Assembly (NCBI GenBank): GCA_044355095.1
Contig: JBIKYT010000001.1
Span: 86,561 to 150,560, forward strand
Direction of reading: 5' to 3'
Source of the DNA: Casp-actino8 sp044355095
GTDB taxonomy: Bacteria > Actinomycetota > Acidimicrobiia > Acidimicrobiales > Ilumatobacteraceae
DNA length: 64,000 nucleotides
A program made the translations under genes and the position numbers. Under the pieces are notes generated by a model. That model made no database searches and was not told the origin of the DNA. It worked only from the letters and a program-made list of their open reading frames with translations. Positions 33,444-41,160 of the stretch are shown piece after piece. Within the stretch, counting starts at the first letter, position 1. Each line of letters begins with the position of its first letter.

Positions 33444-33638
33444 TCATTCGCCACCTTTTTGAATGTATGACTTAACGAAATCTTCGGCATTGCTTTCTAA
33501 AACATCATCAATTTCGTCAAGTAAGTCATCGAGTTCAGCCTTCAACTTCTCACCTTGCTGACTCGACGCATCTGAAGACACGACTTCTTCTTCAACACGT
33601 TCAGAGTTCGATTTTTGCTTCTGCACACGCTCGGCCAT
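33444..33638 (-). CDS. pup: Prokaryotic ubiquitin-like protein Pup
   Basis: 64 residues from the second of two adjacent ATG codons (33638; the other is at 33641). Pup is an intrinsically disordered, acidic tag. EKLKAELDDLLDEIDDVLESNAEDFVKSYIQKGGE carries the helix that binds the ATPase coiled coil and the C-terminal attachment motif. The final residue is glutamate rather than glutamine, so deamidation by Dop is not needed before ligation. It lies 3 bp upstream of prcB. Confidence 0.97.
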   Translation of the reverse strand: MAERVQKQKSNSERVEEEVVSSDASSQQGEKLKAELDDLLDEIDDVLESNAEDFVKSYIQKGGE

Positions 33639-33716
33639 CATTTGCTCTCAATCACTCATGTCTGTCGGTCAGTCAATTATTTAGTTGGCTCGTCACTCAG
33701 TCAAATATCGTCACAA

Positions 33717-33752
33717 ACAATCATGACAATCATCACAATCATCACAATCATT
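33717..33752. repeat. Four 9-bp tandem repeats between dop and pup
   Basis: ACAATCATG, ACAATCATC twice, then ACAATCATT, all consecutive. They lie in the 158-bp gap that should hold the pup promoter, just downstream of dop. A weak TTGACT/TAAATA pair (15-bp spacing) follows toward pup on the minus strand. Confidence 0.85.
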
Positions 33753-33796
33753 TGAATATACCGACGCCTTGATCTTGCCACCCATTTCAACCAATG

Positions 33797-35305
33797 TCAC
33801 TTTTCAATCGCTAATCGGTCAAGTAATTCGAGCAGTGTGCCACTTTGGGCGCACAGTTCTCCCACTAATTCTTTGGTTCCCCGCAACGGCTCCATCATCG
33901 GGACGCGCCGTAACGGCCCACGACCAACATCAAGAACCAAACAATCCCAATTGGCTGACACGACTTGATCGGGCCACCGCTCAAGACACTGGCCCCGGAA
34001 ATAGGCCCGCGTCGAATCTGGTGCATTGCGAATGGCACGTTCAACATCAGTGGGATCAACCAAAGTTCGCAGTCCTGCCCGCGACGCCAAGCATTTTTCG
34101 ACCCGCATATCGTGGTACTGCAAATCAATGGCTTTCAAGCGCGGATCTGCCACTGACAAACCGTGACGCGACTTCATCCCGTCAATGATGCGCTTCTTGG
34201 CAATCCAGTCCACCATGTCAGAGACAGTTTCTGGATCGCTTTCAAGACCAGTCAATACCTCTTCCCACAAGCTGATGATTTTCTTTCCAATGACCTCGCC
34301 GCCAACACTGTCAAAACCAGCGGTGCCAACATAATCAACAGATTTTTGCAACAGTGCCCACTGGATATCAATCGCGGTCATTCGAGAACCGTTAGCCAAC
34401 AAGATTGTCTGCTTCAAAGATGGGTCATAACTCACTTGACGAATTGCCGACACCGGATGCGCCAAGACTAAATCTGAACCAAGCACATCATCTTCGATGA
34501 GCGACAAAATCAGCGAGGTGGTACCAACCTTCAAAAAAGTTGCAACTTGGGACATATTTGCATCGCCCACGATCACATGCAGGCGCCGATACTTTTGAGG
34601 ATCGCAATGAGGTTCATCCCTGGTATTCACGATGGGACGCTTCAACGTTGTTTCCAGTCCCACTTCTTCTTCAAAAAAGTCGGCGCGTTGGCTGAGTTGA
34701 TACGGCACTTGTTCTGCCGACACACCCAACATTTCTGAGCCGACTTTGCCGGCTCCCGCAAATACCTGACGAGTGACGAAATGCGGAGTGATCTGTGAAA
34801 CGATTCGCCCAAATGGGACATCGCGAGCCACTAAAAAATTTTCGTGGCATCCGTAACTATTGCCTTTGCCATCACTGTTGTTCTTATATAAGAGCATTTC
34901 AACTTCAGATGGCAAGACGCGATTCGCAGCCGCCACTGACTGCCGAATGATCTCTTCACCCGCACAGTCATAAATCAACGTTTCCCAAGCATTCGCACAT
35001 TCAGGTGTCGAAATTTCAGGATGGGCGTGATCTACGTAATATCTAGCACCATTAGTGAGCACCGCATTGACAAGATGCATTTCCACTTCAGGTGGCATAG
35101 CCGACTCAAGCGTAAATCCTCGAGCGTCCGTACCGGGTTGCTCATCGTCAAAATTCCATGACGGAATATCATGTTCAGCATCTCGTGAGTTCGCCTCAAT
35201 GTACGAGTTAATCAAGATTGAAGATGCCAAAATCGGATTTGATTCGGTGCCCCGCACCATAATCCCGTACTCAGTTTCAATTCCAGAAACCTTAACGATG
35301 GCCAT
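33797..35305 (-). CDS. dop: Depupylase / Pup deamidase Dop
   Basis: 502 residues, longer than PafA as is usual for Dop. Signatures: VSGIETEYGIMVRGTESNPILASSILI, the Dop-specific loop around SWNFDDEQPGTDARGFTLES, ARYYVDHAHPEISTPECANA, LLYKNNSDGKGNSYGCHENFL, VNTRDEPHCDPQKYRRLHVIVGDANMSQ. It cleaves Pup from substrates and deamidates Pup where that ends in Gln; since Pup here ends in Glu, only depupylation is needed. It is 38 bp downstream of the proteasomal ATPase gene and probably shares its transcript. Confidence 0.97.
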   Translation of the reverse strand: MAIVKVSGIETEYGIMVRGTESNPILASSILINSYIEANSRDAEHDIPSWNFDDEQPGTDARGFTLESAMPPEVEMHLVNAVLTNGARYYVDHAHPEISTPECANAWETLIYDCAGEEIIRQSVAAANRVLPSEVEMLLYKNNSDGKGNSYGCHENFLVARDVPFGRIVSQITPHFVTRQVFAGAGKVGSEMLGVSAEQVPYQLSQRADFFEEEVGLETTLKRPIVNTRDEPHCDPQKYRRLHVIVGDANMSQVATFLKVGTTSLILSLIEDDVLGSDLVLAHPVSAIRQVSYDPSLKQTILLANGSRMTAIDIQWALLQKSVDYVGTAGFDSVGGEVIGKKIISLWEEVLTGLESDPETVSDMVDWIAKKRIIDGMKSRHGLSVADPRLKAIDLQYHDMRVEKCLASRAGLRTLVDPTDVERAIRNAPDSTRAYFRGQCLERWPDQVVSANWDCLVLDVGRGPLRRVPMMEPLRGTKELVGELCAQSGTLLELLDRLAIEK

Positions 35306-35343
35306 TTAATTCACCACGAGTCGCTGATCTTGACTACAACTCA

Positions 35344-37119
35344 TCAGAGGTATTGCCCGGTGGCGTTTCGTTCAATGGCCCGGCCGCCCGCGACTGCACG
35401 ATCATTACCTTCGTTCACCAAAGTACGAATGAAGACAATCCGTTCACCCTTTTTGCCAGAAATCTTGGCCCAATCATCAGGATTGGTCGTGTTTGGTAGG
35501 TCCTCATGTTCACGGAATTCTTGTCGAATTGAGTCCAAGAGGTCTTGGGTACAAACACCACGACTACCGCCAGAAATGACTCGCTTGATCGCCAGTTTCT
35601 TCGATCGTCGCACGATATTTTCAATCATTGCTCCTGATGAGAAATCACGGAAGTACATCACTTCTTTGTCGCCGTTTGCGTACGTCACTTCGAGGAAACG
35701 GTTGATTTCTTCTTCGCTGTACATACTTTCCACCGCTGATGAAATCATGTTCACAACAGCCAATTCAGGTGATCCGTGTTGCGCGACTTCCGATTCGGCG
35801 ATCGGAATCTCGGTCGTTAAATACCGGCCGAAGATCTGCGTCGCCGCAACATCTGACGGGCGTTCAATTTTGATCTTGACGTCAAGTCGACCAGGTCGCA
35901 AGATCGCCGGATCAATCAGATCTTCACGATTGGTCGCACCAATCACGATCACATTACGAAGGCCTTCAACACCATCAATTTCTGCCAATAATTGGGGCAC
36001 AATCGTGGATTCCATATCTGAGGAAATTCCGGTACCGCGGGTGCGGAACATTGAATCCATTTCGTCGAAAAAGACAATGACTGGCCAACCCTCTTCACTC
36101 TTTTCACGGGCACGTTGAAACACCAATCGAATTTGGCGTTCAGTTTCGCCCACGTACTTGTTGAGCAATTCAGGACCCTTGATGTTGATGAAGTAACTAC
36201 GACCCTTTTCATCGCCCGTTCGCGCCGCAACTTTTTTAGCCAAACTATTGGCTACTGCTTTTGCAATGAGCGTCTTACCGCATCCTGGTGGACCGTACAG
36301 CAAAATTCCTTTGGGCGCCGGCAACTGATGTTCAGCAAAAAGATCGTGATACAAAAATGGCAACTCAACGGCATCCGCAATTTGCTCAATTTGCGAGTCA
36401 AGTCCTCCGATATCGACATAACTGATGTCGGGAACTTCTTCGAGCAGTAGATCCTCCACCTCGGGTCGAGGCAGTTTTTCTAACAACAGATTGGTTCGAC
36501 TGTCACGCCGCACCGTGTCACCGCTACGCAAATGGACTCCGCGTAGAGCATCAGCAAGTTCACACACCAGTTCATCATCGGTACGCCCAGTAACAATTGC
36601 GCGAATCCCATCTTCAAGCACTTCCTTGATCGTGACCACTTCGCCGGAACCTTCGGACTCACGGGCTGTGACCACGTTGAAGCTTTCGTTGAGCACAACT
36701 TCTGCCCCACGATGGAGCAACTCAATATCAATATCTGGGTGAACGTTGACGCGCAACTTGCGTCCACTCGTTAAAACGTCGATTGTCTGGTCATCATTTT
36801 TACCGACGACCACTCCATAAGCCGACGGTGGCTGCGACAACTTGTCAACTTCGTCCCGCAGCGACACGATATTTTCGCGGGCTTCTCGAAGGGTGTAACT
36901 CAACTTCTCGTTCTTGGCAGTCTCTTGCGCAAGTTGACCCTTGATCTCCATGAGACGCTCTTCGAGTTGTCGAACTCGCCGCGGTTGGTCGGTTTGGGCT
37001 TCGGTCAGCCGTAGACGTAACGCCGCCACTTCTGATTGCAACGCAATCCGCTCAGGCTCATCTGCACCAGTCGTATCTCGACTGGGATCACCGCTGTTTT
37101 GCTCCGAGTTACGCTCCAT
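35344..37119 (-). CDS. arc: Proteasome-associated AAA ATPase (ARC/Mpa)
   Basis: 591 residues. An N-terminal coiled coil (about 28-85, VAALRLRLTEAQTDQPRRVRQLEERLMEIKGQLAQ) recruits Pup. Tandem OB domains (about 95-230) follow, then the AAA+ core: Walker A GPPGCGKTLIAKAVANS, Walker B VIVFFDEMDSMFRTRG, GATNREDLIDPAILRPGRLDVKIKIERP. The C-terminus GQYL has the Gln-Tyr-Leu motif that docks on the alpha ring. The hexamer unfolds pupylated proteins into the 20S core. The leader toward the divergent ferredoxin gene is 268 bp. Confidence 0.97.
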   Translation of the reverse strand: MERNSEQNSGDPSRDTTGADEPERIALQSEVAALRLRLTEAQTDQPRRVRQLEERLMEIKGQLAQETAKNEKLSYTLREARENIVSLRDEVDKLSQPPSAYGVVVGKNDDQTIDVLTSGRKLRVNVHPDIDIELLHRGAEVVLNESFNVVTARESEGSGEVVTIKEVLEDGIRAIVTGRTDDELVCELADALRGVHLRSGDTVRRDSRTNLLLEKLPRPEVEDLLLEEVPDISYVDIGGLDSQIEQIADAVELPFLYHDLFAEHQLPAPKGILLYGPPGCGKTLIAKAVANSLAKKVAARTGDEKGRSYFINIKGPELLNKYVGETERQIRLVFQRAREKSEEGWPVIVFFDEMDSMFRTRGTGISSDMESTIVPQLLAEIDGVEGLRNVIVIGATNREDLIDPAILRPGRLDVKIKIERPSDVAATQIFGRYLTTEIPIAESEVAQHGSPELAVVNMISSAVESMYSEEEINRFLEVTYANGDKEVMYFRDFSSGAMIENIVRRSKKLAIKRVISGGSRGVCTQDLLDSIRQEFREHEDLPNTTNPDDWAKISGKKGERIVFIRTLVNEGNDRAVAGGRAIERNATGQYL

Positions 37120-37387
37120 GTTCGGGCCTTTCCCACATGCCTACCCGTGCGAACTTACACCCCCTAGGTAACCGAGGTCTTGGCGAGGTCAGAAGTCATC
37201 AATTTCTGATCTCCCCGCTACATCGTCATCTCATCTCTTCACAAACGGGCAAACTCCGGACCGAAATTTTCTGGCAAAAGTTGCAACTCGTACCACCATG
37301 AAGGCGATGAACGGGCTACTGCCCATGTAAAGTATTCACACCAGCGGTTAGGTACCGCAGAGTTACCCGAGGAGCAAGAGAGCGAAC

Positions 37388-37633
37388 ATGAAGGTCTGGA
37401 TTGATCAGGATCTATGCACAGGCGACGGACTTTGCGAAGAAATCTCGCCCAATGTTTTCACTCTGTTAGATGATGGCTTGGCATACGTCCGAGAAGGCGC
37501 CACAGTCTACGCAACAGCTAAGGGCCATGCCCAAGGCGCTGAAGGTCTCGCCAATATTCCCGATGGAGAGCTTGACGGCGTCATCGAATCCGCCGAGGAA
37601 TGCCCCGGCGAATGCATTTTCATCGAACCCTAA
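37388..37633 (+). CDS. Ferredoxin
   Basis: 81 residues. Small single-cluster ferredoxin: IDQDLCTGDGLCEEISPNVFTLLDDGLAYV with C10 and C16, and EECPGECIFIEP with C72 and C76 at the C-terminus. The cysteine spacing fits a 3Fe-4S or 4Fe-4S cluster; one ligand of the usual four is spaced irregularly, which would favour 3Fe-4S. It may serve as electron donor to a cytochrome P450 or other oxidoreductase. A GAGGAGC ribosome site precedes ATG 37388. It is divergent from the arc gene and converges on trmI with 4-bp overlap. Confidence 0.9.
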   Translation: MKVWIDQDLCTGDGLCEEISPNVFTLLDDGLAYVREGATVYATAKGHAQGAEGLANIPDGELDGVIESAEECPGECIFIEP

Positions 37634-38433
37634 ATCTGCTTCGGCGCATCAGCGCTTAAGAGACGGCCAGTCGTCAAGAAGCCAGTATGTGCTACCATCC
37701 GGTGGTCTGGTCGAACTGCTTGGCCTTCGATGTACCATCCACGATGTAGCACTTCAAGCGTTCGCGTCCCCGTCCACATTGGGTTAGCCATTGCCTCACG
37801 TGTCTGAACTGCTTGGGTAATTGACGGCGTGTACGCCAACAAAATCCCGCCCGGTCGCATTACCTTTTGCGCATGCGGCACAACCTGCCAGGGTTCGGGC
37901 AAATCAAGAATGACTCGATCAATATCGGGTGCATCAATTCCTTCGTAGCAATCACGAACTTCGACGTGATATCTCGACAAGGCCTCTTCGCCCAGGAAAG
38001 AACGAACATTGGTCACGGCACGATTGGCAAAGTCCTCACGTAACTCATACCCAACGATCTCGGCACCATAACGCAACATCGTCATTGACAAGGCACCTGA
38101 GCCAACACCACTTTCCAGGACTTTGACCCCTGGTCCGATATCAGCCAACATGCAAATCGGTGCGAGGTCTTTGGGATAGATGACTTGCGCTCCACGCGGC
38201 ATTTCCACCACGAAATCTTCAAGCGTTGGGCGCAGGGCAATGTAGCGGGCACCTTTGGTCGATTGAACTCGGAAACCTTCGGGCTGGCCAGCAATCTCAC
38301 TGTGCGAGACATAACCCGCATGGCTATGAAATTCTGATCCTTCAGTGAGGTTGATCAAATATCGACGCTGTTTGCCGTCAATCAAAAGAACTTTGTCTCC
38401 ATAAGCGAATGTTGGGGAAGTTAAGGAACTCAT
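37630..38433 (-). CDS. trmI: tRNA (adenine-N1)-methyltransferase TrmI
   Basis: 267 residues. SAM-dependent enzyme that makes m1A58 in the tRNA T-loop. Signatures: RPTLEDFVVEMPRGAQVIYPKDLAPICMLADIGPGVKVLESGVGSGALSMTML (SAM motif I), VGYELREDF, DAPDIDRVILDLPEPWQVVPHAQKVMRPGGILLAYTPSITQ. It resembles Rv2118c, which is also near the proteasome locus in M. tuberculosis. The ATG overlaps the stop of the TtuA-like gene (ATGA), so the T-loop modification genes form one unit. Confidence 0.95.
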   Translation of the reverse strand: MSSLTSPTFAYGDKVLLIDGKQRRYLINLTEGSEFHSHAGYVSHSEIAGQPEGFRVQSTKGARYIALRPTLEDFVVEMPRGAQVIYPKDLAPICMLADIGPGVKVLESGVGSGALSMTMLRYGAEIVGYELREDFANRAVTNVRSFLGEEALSRYHVEVRDCYEGIDAPDIDRVILDLPEPWQVVPHAQKVMRPGGILLAYTPSITQAVQTREAMANPMWTGTRTLEVLHRGWYIEGQAVRPDHRMVAHTGFLTTGRLLSADAPKQI

Positions 38434-39419
38434 TTTTTGGAGGCCTCCGCCTGCACACGTTTTTGCGAACGCGATTTCTTTCGAACTAATTCAACTGAGA
38501 CGGGTTCGTGAGCGGCAGAACGTTCAACGAGGCGGCAAAAAGCGCACACCGATCCTTCTTCTCCACCGGTTGGTGCACCACATTGCACACACGGGGTCAC
38601 ACTGTCGGCCCCAGTTGCGGCAATTGTTGCCAAGACAGGAGCCATCCGGTCAAGGAAACCGAGGTAATACGAAGCTTTTGTTCCTGGCGATTTTTCTTCC
38701 AGGACATTGAGCGCCTCTTTGTATCCAATATGTCGGTTACCTTCGGCCATCGGACATTCTTCGACGATGTAATCAATGCCGCGAATGACACACCACGCGG
38801 CCATTTCGCGTTCGGTTAAACGAATCAGTGGCTTGACCTTCTTTGGAAAACCATGACGGCTCGGCAACACCGGAAGTTGTCGCGCCAAGTACTCAACGTC
38901 CCAACGCAGAGCGTTACCGAAAAGCACTGCGGCTTCGTCGTCGAGATTATGTCCAGTCACGACGACGTCATATCCCCCGTCAACCGCTGCCTTATCAAAC
39001 AAATGTCGTTTGCTCATTCCACACGCTGAACACGGAACTCGCCCGGTCACTTTTGTCGCCGTCGGAATGTCGTAGCCATAGTCATCGCGTAAAGAAACAA
39101 CCGTGAGTTTTAGGTTTCTTTCAGCAGCGAAACGTTCGGTGTATTCGCGGGACTCTTCGCTGTACTCACCAATTCCGAGCGCGATATACAGACCGTCGGC
39201 TTGATAGCCAAGTTCAACCAACATGTCCCAGACGGCCAATGAATCCTTGCCACCAGAAACGGCGACCAACACTCGGTCGGACTTCTTGATCATGTCGTGA
39301 TCATGAATCGCTTTTTCAACTTGACGGCGGCACATTTGTAGAAAATGCTCGGCGCAAAAATTGGCGTTATGACGAGGTAGTTCAATAATCGCTGGACCGC
39401 GACACGTGCGACATTTCAT
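38430..39419 (-). CDS. ttuA: TtuA-like tRNA 2-thiolation protein
   Basis: 329 residues from ATG 39419, chosen because GGAGGT lies 7 bases upstream. A longer frame to 39455 is rejected. N-terminal zinc site CRTCRGPAI and CAEH, PP-loop SGGKDS at 55-60, cluster cysteines C130 and C133 (GRVPCSACGMSKRHLF) plus C222 (EECPMAEGN), and a C-terminal zinc site CVQC...CAFC (277-295). This is the TtuA/Ncs6-type tRNA thiolase arrangement, which adds sulfur to the T-loop or anticodon uridine through adenylation. Pairing with TrmI and a sulfur carrier favours TtuA-type chemistry at position 54. Confidence 0.87.
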   Translation of the reverse strand: MKCRTCRGPAIIELPRHNANFCAEHFLQMCRRQVEKAIHDHDMIKKSDRVLVAVSGGKDSLAVWDMLVELGYQADGLYIALGIGEYSEESREYTERFAAERNLKLTVVSLRDDYGYDIPTATKVTGRVPCSACGMSKRHLFDKAAVDGGYDVVVTGHNLDDEAAVLFGNALRWDVEYLARQLPVLPSRHGFPKKVKPLIRLTEREMAAWCVIRGIDYIVEECPMAEGNRHIGYKEALNVLEEKSPGTKASYYLGFLDRMAPVLATIAATGADSVTPCVQCGAPTGGEEGSVCAFCRLVERSAAHEPVSVELVRKKSRSQKRVQAEASKK

Positions 39420-39420
39420 G

Positions 39421-39618
39421 TCAGAAACCTCCGGAAATGACCGGACGAATTTCAATCACATCGTCCTTATCAAGTTCTTCATCACCAGGAACCAAAGTTC
39501 CGTTCCTGATCACTAAGTGCGATTCTCTCGGAAGACCCAATTCAACAAGTAACGCATGTACGCGACGACGACCTTCGATCTCGATTTCGCGGCGCGGGTT
39601 GCGCAAAATGACTTTCAC
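39421..39618 (-). CDS. ThiS/MoaD-type sulfur carrier protein (TtuB-like)
   Basis: 65 residues with a ubiquitin-like beta-grasp pattern: strand MKVILRNPRREIEIEG, helix VHALLVELGLP, and strand DVIEIRPVISGGF. Sulfur carriers of this fold end in Gly-Gly, whose carboxylate is thiocarboxylated. Here the terminus is Gly63-Gly64-Phe65, one residue beyond the diglycine. The GGAGGT codons for the two glycines double as the ribosome site of the TtuA-like gene. The gene lies 1 bp before that start; a coupled operon with trmI is clear. Confidence 0.82.
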   Translation of the reverse strand: MKVILRNPRREIEIEGRRRVHALLVELGLPRESHLVIRNGTLVPGDEELDKDDVIEIRPVISGGF

Positions 39619-39624
39619 GAACGA

Positions 39625-39843
39625 TCAACGATTCCGTCGTCGTGCTTTTGGCTCTAAGGCCGAAACTGAAACAGTTTGTCCAGGACGTAAGACTTCAGTT
39701 GAAACAATTTGCGGAGACCGCGCCGACATTTTTCGAACGAGCTTCAGGCCCCAGACAAAAACGCCGACGATAAACCACGCGCGGCGACCGCCGAGAAGGC
39801 CATCTTTAACACTGCGCGACCGCAGGTACGACATCAGTGCCAT
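39625..39843 (-). CDS. Hypothetical small membrane protein
   Basis: 72 residues: a short basic start, one hydrophobic stretch (RAWFIVGVFVWGLKLV, about 21-36), then a basic tail rich in Arg/Lys (LEPKARRRNR). No family recognised. It resembles small single-span proteins often found beside holin-like genes in Actinobacteria. It ends 6 bp before the sulfur carrier gene and starts 9 bp after the upstream gene, so it is part of a longer minus-strand run. Confidence 0.6.
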   Translation of the reverse strand: MALMSYLRSRSVKDGLLGGRRAWFIVGVFVWGLKLVRKMSARSPQIVSTEVLRPGQTVSVSALEPKARRRNR

Positions 39844-39852
39844 GACGATGCT

Positions 39853-40071
39853 TCAGACGCGCCGAATCTCGACAACTGTCGAACGACGCTTTCCGCTACG
39901 ACGACCCATGAGATAGAAAGCCACGACCAATACAACACCGACGCCCCCAGCGATTGCCAACAATGTTGAACGACGATCATCAACTTTGCCCTGCACATCT
40001 CCTTGAAGCGCGCGCAATTTAGACTCAATATCATCACGCGAAATGTGTGATTGATTTTTGGTGCTAGCCAT
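39853..40071 (-). CDS. Small single-span membrane protein
   Basis: 72 residues from ATG 40071, which overlaps the stop of the upstream gene (ATGA). Residues 1-35 are polar and charged (SHISRDDIESKLRALQGDVQGKVDDRRS), then one membrane span STLLAIAGGVGVVLVVAFYLMG and a basic end GRRSGKRRSTVVEIRRV. The arrangement fits DUF3618-like actinobacterial small membrane proteins that sit beside phage-holin-family genes. Function unknown. Confidence 0.72.
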   Translation of the reverse strand: MASTKNQSHISRDDIESKLRALQGDVQGKVDDRRSTLLAIAGGVGVVLVVAFYLMGRRSGKRRSTVVEIRRV

Positions 40072-40418
40072 CAGTTGGGTTCCTTTCCAAGAGTCGCTTT
40101 TTTCACCCGCGATAACGTGATCCACGCAAGACCGAGGCACAACACCAGCACGATGACAAACGGGACCCAGGAGAAACCGCCGTCAAAGGCCCTGAATTCA
40201 GTCTGCAAAAGACGAAGAATTCCGAGTAACACGAGCACTAGACCCAGTCCAAGAAACGTTGCACCCGCAGAACCAAGGGCTAACCAACGACCCGCACCTT
40301 TTAAAGGTCCGAGAGTTTCTTGTTTGGCGTACTCTTTGACGAGATCAACAACGTCACCGACGCCAACCGATTCTCGACGAGTCGAGGAACGACCTGTTCG
40401 TGAAGTCTCTTCAGCCAT
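40071..40418 (-). CDS. Phage holin-family-like membrane protein
   Basis: 115 residues. A soluble N-terminal helix (VVDLVKEYAKQETLGPLKGAG) is followed by two membrane spans (GSAGATFLGLGLVLVLLGILRLL and SWVPFVIVLVLCLGLAWITLS) and a basic tail. This matches the DUF1469/holin superfamily III-like proteins of Actinobacteria, which are probably not lysis holins. Coupled to the gene behind it by a 4-bp overlap. Confidence 0.72.
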   Translation of the reverse strand: MAEETSRTGRSSTRRESVGVGDVVDLVKEYAKQETLGPLKGAGRWLALGSAGATFLGLGLVLVLLGILRLLQTEFRAFDGGFSWVPFVIVLVLCLGLAWITLSRVKKATLGKEPN

Positions 40419-40516
40419 GCCTAGTTTCTAGCACCAGAACGGGCAAACCCCACCTGAAAGGCACTTTGTCACGGCATTTTCACTGCTAGCCGCTTCCCAT
40501 CGTCCCGAGTTTTTGG

Positions 40517-41146
40517 TCAGTCTTCTTGCAGCCGAAATTGGCAGGCTGCCTCCACATCACCTAACGACTCTTCCAATAATTCGATCCGTCGTACTGGACC
40601 ATCACAGTTCAACATCCGCTGACGGTCGGCTGGGCCAATTGGAGCGAGCGCGACTAACTGGAATGAGGCGAAAGTTGGGTCAGCTGAAAGCTCGACCGAA
40701 TCAAATCGCGGAATCGGTCCACCCAACCGTTCAACTAAGCGACTGACCTCAATCAGGTAGTCGTATATTCGGACAAATTCTGCCGCTTCAACATCCTCGC
40801 GAGGGTCATCTGGCCAGTCGCTCACCAACGCCACTGGGTATTCATCGTCGGGGAGCCACTCATCAACGCGCATCCGACGAGCACCAAGAGCAATCACCAT
40901 TCTCCGTCCGTCCGCAAGCATCTGATTGTCGACAATCCGCGCCACAGTTCCGACCAGAGATCGAATGTCTCCTCCACCAACTTCGTGACCTCGTTCAATC
41001 AGAACTACACCAAACTCGGGTTCACTCGCATGTAAAACATCAGACATCATCAACTGATATCGCTGTTCGAAAATCTGCAATGGCAATAATGCTCCAGGAA
41101 CCAACGGGGTACCTAGCGGAAACATCGGCAACCGATACGTGTCCAT
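40517..41146 (-). CDS. LON peptidase substrate-binding domain protein
   Basis: 209 residues from ATG 41146; a longer frame reaching into dacB is rejected. Lon N-terminal-like domain: YRLPMFPLGTPLVPGALLPLQIFEQRYQLMMSDVL, FGVVLIERGHEVGGGDIRSLVGTVARI, ALGARRMRVDEWLPDDEYPVALV. No ATPase or protease domain is present. Stand-alone forms are widespread, and their role is unclear (possible binding of unfolded proteins). The start is 14 bp after the dacB stop, so the genes are probably cotranscribed. Confidence 0.92.
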   Translation of the reverse strand: MDTYRLPMFPLGTPLVPGALLPLQIFEQRYQLMMSDVLHASEPEFGVVLIERGHEVGGGDIRSLVGTVARIVDNQMLADGRRMVIALGARRMRVDEWLPDDEYPVALVSDWPDDPREDVEAAEFVRIYDYLIEVSRLVERLGGPIPRFDSVELSADPTFASFQLVALAPIGPADRQRMLNCDGPVRRIELLEESLGDVEAACQFRLQED

Positions 41147-41160
41147 TGAACCAACCTCGA

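Noticed and set aside
33717..33752. CRISPR array in the dop-pup gap
   Set aside because: The units are 9 bp, contiguous and without spacers, so it is a simple tandem repeat.
40071..40418. Prophage remnant suggested by the holin-family protein
   Set aside because: No other phage genes surround it; the family is a common chromosomal one in Actinobacteria.
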